Below are positions 18,862-27,592 of a stretch of 64,000 nt of DNA, one piece after another (position 1 is the stretch's first letter; each line of letters starts with the position of its first letter). Origin of the DNA: Thermoleptolyngbya sichuanensis A183 (GTDB taxonomy: Bacteria; Cyanobacteriota; Cyanobacteriia; Elainellales; Elainellaceae); contig NZ_CP053661.1 in assembly GCF_013177315.1 (NCBI RefSeq), forward strand, positions 3,038,001 to 3,102,000. Reading direction: 5' to 3'. The notes under the pieces are model-generated. The model did no database searches, was not told the DNA's origin, and was given only the letters and a program-made list of their open reading frames with translations. Position numbers and translations under genes: made by a program.

Positions 18862-21800
18862 GTGCACGTCAAGCGCGTAGAACTGTCTCACTTCAAATCC
18901 TTTGGTGGCACAACGCAGGTTCCGTTGCTGCCGGGGTTTACCGTGATTTCTGGCCCAAACGGATCGGGCAAGTCGAATATTCTGGATGCGCTGCTGTTTG
19001 CGCTGGGGTTGGCGGGTTCCAAAGGAATGCGGGCAGAGCGCCTGCCAGATTTGGTGAACCAGAGCGTGGCCAGTCGCGGCCGCAGCACGGTGGAAGCCAG
19101 CGTCACCGTTACCTTTGCGCTGGATGAAGAAGACATCGCGGCCTACCAGGGCGATGACGATCCTCTGCCCAGCGCTGATCTGGCCTTTGGTGAAGGCAAT
19201 GGACAGATAGATGCCGCCCCCCAGAACGGATATCTGAATGACAATCATGGCAATCACGGCAATCACGGGAGCGGCAGTCCTAGCAACGGCAGCGGCAAAA
19301 AGCCGGATGCCAGCCAGCTTGGTGTTGCCCCGGTGATGGTTCCTTTCAACGAATGGAGCGTGACGCGCAAGCTGCGGGTGACGCAGCAGGGAACCTACAC
19401 CTCGAACTATTACATCAACGGACAGCCCTGCACGCTGAACGAACTGCATGAGCAGCTTCACCGCTTTCGGATTTATCCCGAAGGCTATAACGTGGTGCTG
19501 CAAGGCGACGTCACCAGCATTATTTCCATGAATCCCCGTGAACGGCGGGAAATTATTGATGAATTGGCGGGCGTGGCGGCGTTTGACCGCAAGATTTCCC
19601 AAGCAAAGGACAAGCTGGATGCGGTGAAGGAGCGGGAAGAGAAGTTTCGCATTGTGGAGCGGGAGTTAATCGAGCAGCGCGATCGCCTCGCTCAGGATCG
19701 CCTCAAGGCAGAGAAATATAAGCGACTCAAAGCCGAGTTTCAGTCCAAAAGCCAGTGGGAAGTGGTGCTGAACTGGCAGAGTCAGCAAGACCAGGCGCAG
19801 AAGCTCCAGCAGCAGATCGAGGAGGGCGATCGCGCTCTGGCGGAAACTGCTACACAACTGACGGCGCTGGCGACCGAAATTCAGCAAATTACCGCTGATC
19901 TAGAGCGGCTGAATGCGCGGGTGAAGGCGCTGGGCGAAGACGAGCAGTTGGCGCTGCAATCCACCCTAGCGACGCACGAAGCCGAACTGCGCCAGCTCCA
20001 GCGGCAAGAGCAGGACCTCCTGACGGCGAACCGCGACACGATGGCGCAGATTGCCCAGGCGCAGCAGGCGCTTCAGGAGCAAATGCAGATGCTAGAACAG
20101 GCTTCTGCGGATCAGCAGCGCATCGAAACCCAGGAAATTGCTGCCCTCCAGGCGGCCCGCGATCGCGCTCAGCGGGCCCTGCAAGCTAGCCGGGAACAGT
20201 CCAGCGCGATCGCTGAAGCGTCGGAGGCCTGGGTGCAGGAGCAAGCCGCCCTGCGTCGCCAGATGGAGGAGTTGCTGAACCAAATTGAGCCGCAGCGCAC
20301 GGAGCAGGCGCGGCTGCAAGAGCGAGTGTCGCAGCTCCGCGCCAAGATTCAGGAACAGACGGAAGCGCTGGGGGCGATCGCCCAATCGCTGGCTGAAAAG
20401 CAGTCCGAGCAATCTACCGTTGAAGCGCAGCGGGCCGAGGCTGAAACCCAGGTGCAGCGACTCGCTCAAGCGCTTACCGAAGCCGAGCAAGACCTCCGGA
20501 CCCAGCAAGACACCCAGACCCGTCTGCTGAACGAGCAGCGCGACAAACAGCGCCAGCTTGACCGTCTGGAAGCCCAGACTCAGGCGATGCAGGAGGCCCA
20601 GGGCACCGGAGCCAGCCAGGTGATTTTGAGCGCAGGTATTGACGGGGTTCACGGGCTGGTGGCACAACTGGGGCGAGTCGATTCGCCCTATCAACTGGCG
20701 CTGGAAATTGCGGCGGGCGGCCGCCTGGGCAATCTGGTGGTGGAAGACGACCGGATCGCAGCGCGGTGCATCGACCTGCTGAAGCAGCGGCGGGCGGGTC
20801 GAGCCACCTTCCTGCCGATGAACAAAATCCGCGTGCCGCAGTTTACGGAAATCCCAAAGGGTAACCGACCAGACGGGTTTGTGGACTATGCGGTGAACCT
20901 GATTGACTGCGATCGCCGCTTTGAGGATGTGTTTGCCTATGTCTTTGGCAGCACGGTGGTCTTTCGCACGCTAGAACAGGCGCGACCGCACTTGGGCAAA
21001 TATCGCATTGTGACGCTGGACGGCGAACTGCTGGAAACCAGCGGCGCGATGACGGGCGGCAGCGTGTCCCAGCGGCAAGGCTCTCTGAGATTTGGCACAG
21101 TGCAGCCGGGAGAATCGGCCGAAGCGGCCACATTGCGCGATCGCCTCTCGGAAATCGACACCATTCTGCGGCGCTGTGAAAGGGCGATCGCCCAGGGCAC
21201 AGAAGCCGTCCGCACCCACACCCAGGCGCTCAACGAAGCCCGCCAGCAGCAGCGTGCAGTGCAACTCCAGGCAGACCAATTCCAGACCCAACTGGCAGCA
21301 CTGGTGACCCAAGAAGGGCAGCTTCGCACCCAGCTTTCGCAAAACCGCCAGGAGCTTGGCCCTGCCGAAGAGCGCCTGCAAACGTTGGAACGCGACCTGC
21401 CCGCCCAGGAAGCCGAACTCCAGCGCCAGCGACAAGTCCTGGCAGACCTGGAGCAATCCCAGACTCACAGCGAGTGGCAGCAGATTCAAGCCACTATTCG
21501 TCAGCAGGAGGCAGAACTGGGCGATCGCCAGCTTGCCCTGCGATCTGCCGAACAGCGGGTTCAAGACCTGGAAATTCAGCGGCAGCGCCTCCAGGAAAAA
21601 ATCGCCCAGCTAAATCAGCGGCTGCACGATCTCCGTACTCAGCAGACGACGCAGATGCAGCAGCGATCTGCGCTGGGGACTCAGCAGACCGCCCTCAGCC
21701 AGACCATCGCCCAGACTCGTGCGGCGCTGGATTCGCTGGAGGCCTCCCTCGCGTCGGAAAAACAGGAGCGCGATCGCACGGAACGCCTCTTGCGCGATCG

Positions 21801-22614
21801 CCAAACCGCTCAGCAACAGGCCGACTGGCAGCGCCAAAAACTCCAGGAAACCCAGCAGACCCGCCGCGAAAGCTTGGCCACGCTCCAGGCAGCGCTAGAA
21901 GCAAAGCGGGCGGAGTTACCAGACCCATTACCAGAGTTGCCCGATCCGCTGCCCGACCTGGGCGAATTGCAGCACGAACTGCGATCGCTCCAGCGCCGCA
22001 TCGAAAATATGGAACCTGTCAACATGCTGGCCCTGGAAGAATACGAGCGCACCCAGGAGCGTCTGGAAGACCTCAGCCAAAAGCTCGGCACGCTGGACGA
22101 AGAGCGCAGCGAGCTGCTCCTCCGCATCGAAAACTTCACCACCCTACGTCAGCGAGCCTTCAAGGAGGCTTTCGACGCGGTGAACGTAAACTTTCAGTCC
22201 ATCTTTGCCGAACTGTCCGACGGCGATGGCTATTTGCAACTCGACGACCCCAACGATCCCTTTGGCAGTGGGCTAAATCTGGTTGCTCATCCCAAGGGCA
22301 AGCCCGTCCGCCGCCTCGCCTCTATGTCTGGGGGCGAAAAATCCCTCACTGCCCTCAGCTTCATTTTTGCTCTCCAGCGCTATCGTCCCTCACCCTTCTA
22401 CGCTTTCGACGAAGTGGATATGTTCCTGGATGGCGCAAACGTGGAGCGTCTTTCCCGGATGATTAAGCACCAGGCCCAGCAGGCTCAGTTCATCGTTGTC
22501 AGCCTGCGCCGCCCAATGATCGAAGCCGCCCAGCGCACCATCGGCGTAACCCAGGCGCGGGGAGCCTATACGCAGGTGCTGGGCATCGACTTGCAGCAGA
22601 ACGTTTCGGGGTGA
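18862..22614 (+). CDS. smc: Chromosome segregation protein SMC
   Basis: SMC dimers condense and align replicated chromosomes with ScpA/ScpB. The protein has 1250 residues and a GTG start. The N-terminal head has Walker A GPNGSGKSN at 31-39. Long coiled coils (about 250-600 and 760-1040) flank a hinge (about 610-740, GVHGLVAQLG to GAMTGGS). The C-terminal head carries the signature SMSGGEKSLTALS and Walker B FYAFDEVDMFLDG. Residues about 97-160 form an extra, low-complexity insertion in the N-terminal head, including three NHG repeats encoded by a 9 bp tandem repeat at 19242-19268. No scp genes are adjacent. Confidence 0.96.
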   Translation: MHVKRVELSHFKSFGGTTQVPLLPGFTVISGPNGSGKSNILDALLFALGLAGSKGMRAERLPDLVNQSVASRGRSTVEASVTVTFALDEEDIAAYQGDDDPLPSADLAFGEGNGQIDAAPQNGYLNDNHGNHGNHGSGSPSNGSGKKPDASQLGVAPVMVPFNEWSVTRKLRVTQQGTYTSNYYINGQPCTLNELHEQLHRFRIYPEGYNVVLQGDVTSIISMNPRERREIIDELAGVAAFDRKISQAKDKLDAVKEREEKFRIVERELIEQRDRLAQDRLKAEKYKRLKAEFQSKSQWEVVLNWQSQQDQAQKLQQQIEEGDRALAETATQLTALATEIQQITADLERLNARVKALGEDEQLALQSTLATHEAELRQLQRQEQDLLTANRDTMAQIAQAQQALQEQMQMLEQASADQQRIETQEIAALQAARDRAQRALQASREQSSAIAEASEAWVQEQAALRRQMEELLNQIEPQRTEQARLQERVSQLRAKIQEQTEALGAIAQSLAEKQSEQSTVEAQRAEAETQVQRLAQALTEAEQDLRTQQDTQTRLLNEQRDKQRQLDRLEAQTQAMQEAQGTGASQVILSAGIDGVHGLVAQLGRVDSPYQLALEIAAGGRLGNLVVEDDRIAARCIDLLKQRRAGRATFLPMNKIRVPQFTEIPKGNRPDGFVDYAVNLIDCDRRFEDVFAYVFGSTVVFRTLEQARPHLGKYRIVTLDGELLETSGAMTGGSVSQRQGSLRFGTVQPGESAEAATLRDRLSEIDTILRRCERAIAQGTEAVRTHTQALNEARQQQRAVQLQADQFQTQLAALVTQEGQLRTQLSQNRQELGPAEERLQTLERDLPAQEAELQRQRQVLADLEQSQTHSEWQQIQATIRQQEAELGDRQLALRSAEQRVQDLEIQRQRLQEKIAQLNQRLHDLRTQQTTQMQQRSALGTQQTALSQTIAQTRAALDSLEASLASEKQERDRTERLLRDRQTAQQQADWQRQKLQETQQTRRESLATLQAALEAKRAELPDPLPELPDPLPDLGELQHELRSLQRRIENMEPVNMLALEEYERTQERLEDLSQKLGTLDEERSELLLRIENFTTLRQRAFKEAFDAVNVNFQSIFAELSDGDGYLQLDDPNDPFGSGLNLVAHPKGKPVRRLASMSGGEKSLTALSFIFALQRYRPSPFYAFDEVDMFLDGANVERLSRMIKHQAQQAQFIVVSLRRPMIEAAQRTIGVTQARGAYTQVLGIDLQQNVSG

Positions 22615-22631
22615 GGGAGGAGGGGAGGAGG

Positions 22632-22728
22632 GAAGAACGAAGAACGAAGAACGAAGAGAGAAGAATGAAGAGAGAAGGGCGAAGGGCGAAGAGGTTCCGT
22701 TTTTCGTTTTTCACTTTTCGTTTTTTCC
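22632..22728 (+). repeat. Purine/pyrimidine hairpin element after smc (copy 2)
   Basis: It starts about 18 bases after the smc stop with repeated GAAGAACGAA words. It passes through the core shared with the cobS copy (22688-22706) and ends in a pyrimidine arm and TTTTTTCC (22721-22728). It could fold into an imperfect hairpin followed by T's, which fits a terminator. Confidence 0.75.
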
Positions 22729-22891
22729 GTCTCTTGCCCCATTACCCCCAAGGGCGGCTTTCCGAACTCAAGACAGACTTACCAAACGTTCGAGTTTGGT
22801 TAAGATTGGCTTAGTATTGATATCTGACCGTATCTACTGTATTCATATTTCAATCGAACTATTTCAACCAGTTCGAGGTTAGGACTCGACA

Positions 22892-23851
22892 ATGACATCT
22901 GAACAAATCCGCCAACGCTCAGACCTCCTTGGAACGCAAATCATCACCCGCGACACCGGCAAGCGCCTGGGTGTCGTGAGCCAGCTTTGGGTGGATGTCG
23001 ATCGCCGCGAGGTGGTTGCCATCGGTTTGCGGGAAAGCATCCTATCGGGCGTGGTGTCTGGCACGCAGCAGATGATGTATCTTGCGAACATTCGCCAGAT
23101 CGGCGACGTGATTTTAGTCGATGACGACTCTGCGGTAGAGGATGAAGTTGACACAGAAGCATATAGCAGCCTGATCAACAGCGAAGTGATCACTGAGACG
23201 GGAGAACTGCTGGGCAAGGTGCGGGGCTTCCGGTTCAACGTCGAAAATGGTCAGCTTGAGTCTATTGTGATCGCCTCGATTGGGTTTCCCTTTATTCCCG
23301 ATCAGGTGGTTAGCACCTACGAACTGTCGATCGAAGAGGTGGTGAGCAGCGGCCCCGATCGCCTGATTGTGTTTGAGGGCGCGGAGCAAAAGATGTCGCA
23401 GCTTAGCGTGGGCTTTTTGGAGCGCATCGGCATTGGTCGTCCGCCGTGGGAGCGCGACGAAGAAGACTACATTATGCCGGTGTCTACGTCTAACCAGTTG
23501 CCGACGGGTGTGCGTACCCCTGCGCCTCAGCCGATGCGTGCGCCTGCCCGCGAATCGACCTGGGATGACGATACGTGGGAAGAACCCCGCCGCCCGATCC
23601 AGGAGCCGCTGCGTCAGCGCCAGCCAGAGCCGCTCTACCGCGATGAGCCGGAAGATAACTGGAACGATCCGCCCCGTCGCCAACAGTATGCAGAGGCTTA
23701 TGAAGATGCCGATGCCTATGAACCTCCGATGAAAGAAGAACTGGACGACGTGTGGGAGGATGACGACAACCCCCAGCCCTATCGCGCACCGCAGTTGAAT
23801 ATTCCCGAACGGCAAAAGGTCGTGGAATACGAGGAAGATGCGGATTATTAA
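22892..23851 (+). CDS. PRC-barrel domain protein
   Basis: The protein has 319 residues. Two PRC-barrel-like modules lie at about 10-80 (LLGTQIITRDTGKRLGVVSQLWVD, split) and 90-165 (SLINSEVITETGELLGKVRGFRF, split). A disordered, acidic and proline-rich tail follows from about 195 (repeated R/P/E and DED). PRC-barrel domains bind partners in RNA processing and photosynthetic complexes; here the partner is unknown. It follows smc after 277 bases that include the hairpin element, so it is probably a separate transcript. Confidence 0.85.
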   Translation: MTSEQIRQRSDLLGTQIITRDTGKRLGVVSQLWVDVDRREVVAIGLRESILSGVVSGTQQMMYLANIRQIGDVILVDDDSAVEDEVDTEAYSSLINSEVITETGELLGKVRGFRFNVENGQLESIVIASIGFPFIPDQVVSTYELSIEEVVSSGPDRLIVFEGAEQKMSQLSVGFLERIGIGRPPWERDEEDYIMPVSTSNQLPTGVRTPAPQPMRAPARESTWDDDTWEEPRRPIQEPLRQRQPEPLYRDEPEDNWNDPPRRQQYAEAYEDADAYEPPMKEELDDVWEDDDNPQPYRAPQLNIPERQKVVEYEEDADY

Positions 23852-24188
23852 GGTAAGTCACTCAGGGTGAGTCGCCATAGCAGGGTTCAGTGGCTTAGGA
23901 TTTGTTCCACGACGCTTATATTCGAGGATTGAGCCTGATTGCCTGGCACATGTCCCGAAAGCCCAGAAACTGTGTTGTCTTGGAATCGAAACCCATAACC
24001 CCTAAATTGGAGCCAGAGGGCTTGGTTAAGGGGGGGCTTTTGGGTCACCGTCCCCTTAGGAGAAATCAAGGGCTTCCAGAGATGTGTCAGGCAATCAGGG
24101 ATTAAGCTTCAAATTCAAAGGTTATTCCGTTTGAAACTCTTGGGTCGGGCTGCTGTGGACGTTGGGGTAAATGGTGATGGCTCCATAG
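23852..24188. other. Intergenic region holding element copy 1
   Basis: This gap between the convergent PRC-barrel and GAF-kinase genes is mostly the inverted-repeat element at 23934-24099. The 60-67 residue frames here are inside the repeat and are not genes. Confidence 0.6.
23934..24099 (+). repeat. ~162 bp inverted-repeat element, copy 1
   Basis: The ends are CCTGATTGCCTGGCACA at the left and, read inward on the other strand, CCTGATTGCCTGACACA at the right. The interior matches copies 2 and 3 (GCCCAGAAA, GTTGTCTTG, GAGGGCTTGGT, CTTTTGGG, AGAAATCA). Flanks GATTGAG and GATTAAG may be a decayed target duplication. It has no coding capacity, so it is a MITE-like element. It is more diverged than the other two copies. 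Confidence 0.85.
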
Positions 24189-26366
24189 CTACTGTTCTGC
24201 TTGGTTCAGTGCGCCTGAGGGTTTGAGATTCTCCTGCATGACCTTGTGCTGATGAATCGGAATTCTTATGTGAAATTCTGTACCCGTATCAGGCTGCGAG
24301 ATGCATTGCAGCGTGCCATGATGACGTTCGCAGACAATTTGCTGACTAATTGAGAGTCCTAGCCCTGTACCTTTTCCGATAGGCTTGGTGGTGAAAAAGG
24401 GATCGAATAGTTTGGGTTGTAGTTTTTCAGGAACCCCAGGGCCGTTGTCGGCGATGCAAATGCAAACGTACTGGGGGCGATCGCCCTTAAGGGGATGGTG
24501 TTCGTGCAGTTGATCGCATTGATCGCACGGTCTGGGATCGCACAGTTTGGTTCGGATGGTAATGGTGGGTTGGCGCAGACTATCGACGTCACTACTCATT
24601 CCTTCTTGAATTGCCTTTTCTCTTGCTCCAATCTGCTCCTCTAGGGCATCAATGGCATTGCTGAGCAAATTCATAAATACTTGATTGAGCTGGCTAGGAT
24701 AGCACTCAACTAGCGGCAACTGTCCGTACTCTTTAATCAACTGAATATTGTTCGCAGGGTTAGAAACCGACTTGGGTTTCAAGCGATATTGCAGAATGAG
24801 GAGTGTGCTTTCTAGTCCTTCGTGTAAGTCCACTACTTTCATCTCCGCTTCATCCAGCCGTGAGAAATTCCGAAGGGATAACACAATACTGCGAATTCGC
24901 TCAGCCCCAACTTGCATAGAAGCTAAAATTCGAGGGAAGTCTTCTATCAGAAAATTCAGATCAATCTCTTCAGCGCGATCGCCCACTGCGTTAACAGGTT
25001 CTGGATAATGCTTTTGGTAAAGTTTAACTAACTCCATGAGGTCGTGGGCATAGCGGCGAGCGTAGCTTATATTGCCGTGAATGAAGTTAACAGGATTATT
25101 AATTTCATGGGCAACCCCAGCTACAAGCTGCCCCAAGCTTGACATTTTTTCACTTTGAATCAACTGGGTTTGTGCTTTTTTGAGATGATCTAATGCAGCC
25201 GCAGTTTCCACAGATTGCTGTTGAGCTTGAGCCAGTAGTTCTGCCTGCTTTAGCGCGACACTAAGCTGGGCTGCAATCTGCCTAGCAAATTCAATTTCTT
25301 CCGCTTCCCAGAAGCGCGGTTCAGCACATTGATGAACACACAATAAGCCCCACAGATAACTTCCTTGCAAAAGCGGTAAAACCAAATTGGCACGGATTTG
25401 AAAGCGTGACAGTACGTCAATATGACACGCTTGAAGACCTGCTGAATAAATATCAGCAACTGCCTGAAATTGTCCCTGATGGTAAGCATCAGAGTAGCGA
25501 TCGCCAAAACAGTGATCCTGAACCTTTTCCGCTAAGACTGATGCATAGCCCTGCCCAACACTCTCTGATACAAACTCTCCATCATTCCAGTTAGAATCAG
25601 GCGCAAATCGAAAAATTGCAACTCGATCAGCCCCAAGCAACTGTCTAGATTCAGTTGCAGCCGTTCTAAAAATAGTTGCCAAATCCATTGGCTCTCGAAT
25701 TCGAGAAACCACCTTAAATAAGGCTTTCTGCTGCTCTGACTGAAAGCGTACTTTGTCCAGTAAACTGGCTTGCTGAAGTGCGACACCAAGATGTGTAGAA
25801 ACCTGCTTGGCAAACTCGATTTCGTCAGATGTCCAGGTGCGAGAACCTGAGCATTGATGAACGCAAAGTAGACCCCAAAGTGTTTCTTCTTTTATTATTG
25901 GTACAACCAAATTGGCGCAAATTTGAAAGTGACTTAAAATCTCAATATGACACTCTTTCAGACCTGCAGATCGAACATCACTAACGGCTTGTATTCGTCC
26001 TTTGTGATAATCAATTGCGTATCGCTCACCAAAGCAGTGATCGTGAACCTTTTCTAATAAGACTGATTTAAACTCAGGGGCAACATCTTCTGCTAAAAAC
26101 TCGCCATCATTCCAACCAGAATTAGGTTCAAAGCAAAAAAGAGCGACACGATCTGCACTTAGAAGGCGGCGAACCTCAATTGCGGCCGTCTTAAAAATTG
26201 TGTTTAGATCTAAGGATTCGCGAATTTTTGTAATTACTCGAAACAGTGCTTTCTGTTGTTCCGCCTTAGAAATATCTGCCCAATTCAATAGATTTTGCCG
26301 GAGTTGCTCAAAAGCAGCATCGCTACTACAGTAGGCTCGCAGTTGTTCTAGTTGTTGTTGGTTCAT
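24189..26366 (-). CDS. Histidine kinase with two cyanobacteriochrome-like GAF domains
   Basis: The protein has 725 residues and no membrane segment. GAF1 covers about 50-200 and GAF2 about 228-378. Each carries DHCF (C111, C286) and a Cys-His pair in AGLxxCHI (C139-H140, C314-H315). These are the two bilin-linked cysteines of DXCF-type cyanobacteriochromes. Further matches to that family are GEFxxE, CFGxRY, FQIxANLVxP and LWGLLCVHQC. A coiled coil leads to SLGQLVAGVAHEINNPVNF with phospho-accepting H420. The ATPase domain has N, G1 (DNGPGVP), F and G2 (GKGTGLGLSIS) boxes. Between its strands, just before the G1 box, sits an unusual Cys/His-rich insert of about 25 residues (DNA 24460-24545). 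It is predicted to be a blue-range photosensor kinase. No response regulator is adjacent. Confidence 0.88.
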   Translation of the reverse strand: MNQQQLEQLRAYCSSDAAFEQLRQNLLNWADISKAEQQKALFRVITKIRESLDLNTIFKTAAIEVRRLLSADRVALFCFEPNSGWNDGEFLAEDVAPEFKSVLLEKVHDHCFGERYAIDYHKGRIQAVSDVRSAGLKECHIEILSHFQICANLVVPIIKEETLWGLLCVHQCSGSRTWTSDEIEFAKQVSTHLGVALQQASLLDKVRFQSEQQKALFKVVSRIREPMDLATIFRTAATESRQLLGADRVAIFRFAPDSNWNDGEFVSESVGQGYASVLAEKVQDHCFGDRYSDAYHQGQFQAVADIYSAGLQACHIDVLSRFQIRANLVLPLLQGSYLWGLLCVHQCAEPRFWEAEEIEFARQIAAQLSVALKQAELLAQAQQQSVETAAALDHLKKAQTQLIQSEKMSSLGQLVAGVAHEINNPVNFIHGNISYARRYAHDLMELVKLYQKHYPEPVNAVGDRAEEIDLNFLIEDFPRILASMQVGAERIRSIVLSLRNFSRLDEAEMKVVDLHEGLESTLLILQYRLKPKSVSNPANNIQLIKEYGQLPLVECYPSQLNQVFMNLLSNAIDALEEQIGAREKAIQEGMSSDVDSLRQPTITIRTKLCDPRPCDQCDQLHEHHPLKGDRPQYVCICIADNGPGVPEKLQPKLFDPFFTTKPIGKGTGLGLSISQQIVCERHHGTLQCISQPDTGTEFHIRIPIHQHKVMQENLKPSGALNQAEQ

Positions 26367-26599
26367 AGAATAGCGTGTTTGAGAAAAAATTGCCGGTTTG
26401 CATACCCTACCTCTAGAAGCCCCTGATTGCTTATTGAAACTGCCTCAAATGGTCTTTTCTATGAGTTTATCAGCCGCAGATTAGATCTATGAGTCAGGGC
26501 TTTTGAGTCAGCGCTTTTAGGACTCATGCAAGATAAACAGGGGCAATAAGCATAGAAACCAATACAAGCTGATGAGGAGATTTCGAGAAGGTAGCTGTG

Positions 26600-26761
26600 C
26601 TGGTTGCCTGACACAAGTCCCGAAAGCCCAGAAAATTCGTTGTCTTGGGATCGAAGCCCATAGCTCCTGAGTTGGAGCCGGAGGGCTTGGTCAGAGGAGC
26701 TTTTGGGCCAGCGTCCCCTACGAGAAATCAGGGGTTTCCAGAGATGTGTCAGGCAGTCAGG
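26600..26761 (+). repeat. ~162 bp inverted-repeat element, copy 2, with 9 bp target duplication
   Basis: The left end is CTGGTTGCCTGACACA and the right end is TGTGTCAGGCAGTCAGG. The element is flanked by perfect direct repeats GTAGCTGTG at 26591-26599 and 26762-26770, which shows it arrived by transposition. The interior is about 95 percent identical by eye to copy 3. It has no transposase, so it must have been moved in trans. Confidence 0.92.
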
Positions 26762-27371
26762 GTAGCTGTGAGTCTAACGGAATCGACTTTACAGAATAGA
26801 ACAGTGCATTAGAGGAACCAACAGAGAAACAATTGTTAGGAACTATAGCTGATCGATAAGATATTAGTCATTATTCAACATTTCATCACCCTCCACGTCA
26901 TCATCTGTTACAGCAAGTAGACGGACACTAGATTCACTGCCGGATAGGCAAGACTAGGCGTAGGCTCAGTCGATAGACCTTTAGGTTAACCAGGACTCAG
27001 GGTTCGCTATCTCATGGGAGTCCTGGCAACGCTTTGCAGTATTCTCCATAGAGGCTTGTCAGGTTTCATGCTGTGTTTGGCTGAACACGGCTTATTATTT
27101 CTTCAGGTTTCCCAACAATGATTGCAGAATTAACATAAAAGTTTAAGCGGTTTAGAGGTTGACTCTACGATTTTATGCTGAACTTTTCTTTACAAAACTT
27201 ATCTTTAAGTCAACCATTTTAATATGCATCCAAGAAATAGTTTTATGTTAGGCATGTTAAGTACTTGGCAATCGCTTTCAGCACGCAGGCTCGTGGCTAG
27301 TCTTGCGGTTACCAAATCGCTGGGGATTTCTCAGCAGAGCAAACGCATACTAACGCGAACTTAACGAAGAC

Positions 27372-27461
27372 AGGACTTACGCAGTTGGACAATTTCTCGC
27401 GGGCGCAGCCCGCGAGAAATTGTCCAAAACCCAAAGAGCTTATCGCAAGTGCGTAAGTCCT
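27372..27461 (-). repeat. AGGACTTACGCA palindromic element, copy B
   Basis: This is a 90 bp element with ends AGGACTTACGCA and TGCGTAAGTCCT. The core is a perfect 18 bp stem (GGACAATTTCTCGCGGGC) with a three-base loop. It is nearly identical to copy D in the opposite orientation. Confidence 0.9.
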
Positions 27462-27592
27462 GGAACGAAATGAGGGGTTAAACGGTTAGCGCCTGCAAAT
27501 CGCCTCTAATTTTTTGCAATAAGATGTCCTAAAGTCGCCTTTATCGCGAAAGTCTTGGCGTATACGTTTGTCTTGGATTTCTCAGAGTTCGG

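Larger units (their letters stand above)
26367..27592. other. 1.2 kb region without genes, containing two repeat elements
   Basis: The region is AT-rich and lies between two leftward genes. It holds element copy 2 (26600-26761) and palindromic element copy B (27372-27461). Between them is a hairpin with a 9 bp perfect stem, CCAGGACTC/GAGTCCTGG (26990-26998/27018-27026). No gene-like frame, tRNA or known RNA was recognised. Confidence 0.6.
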
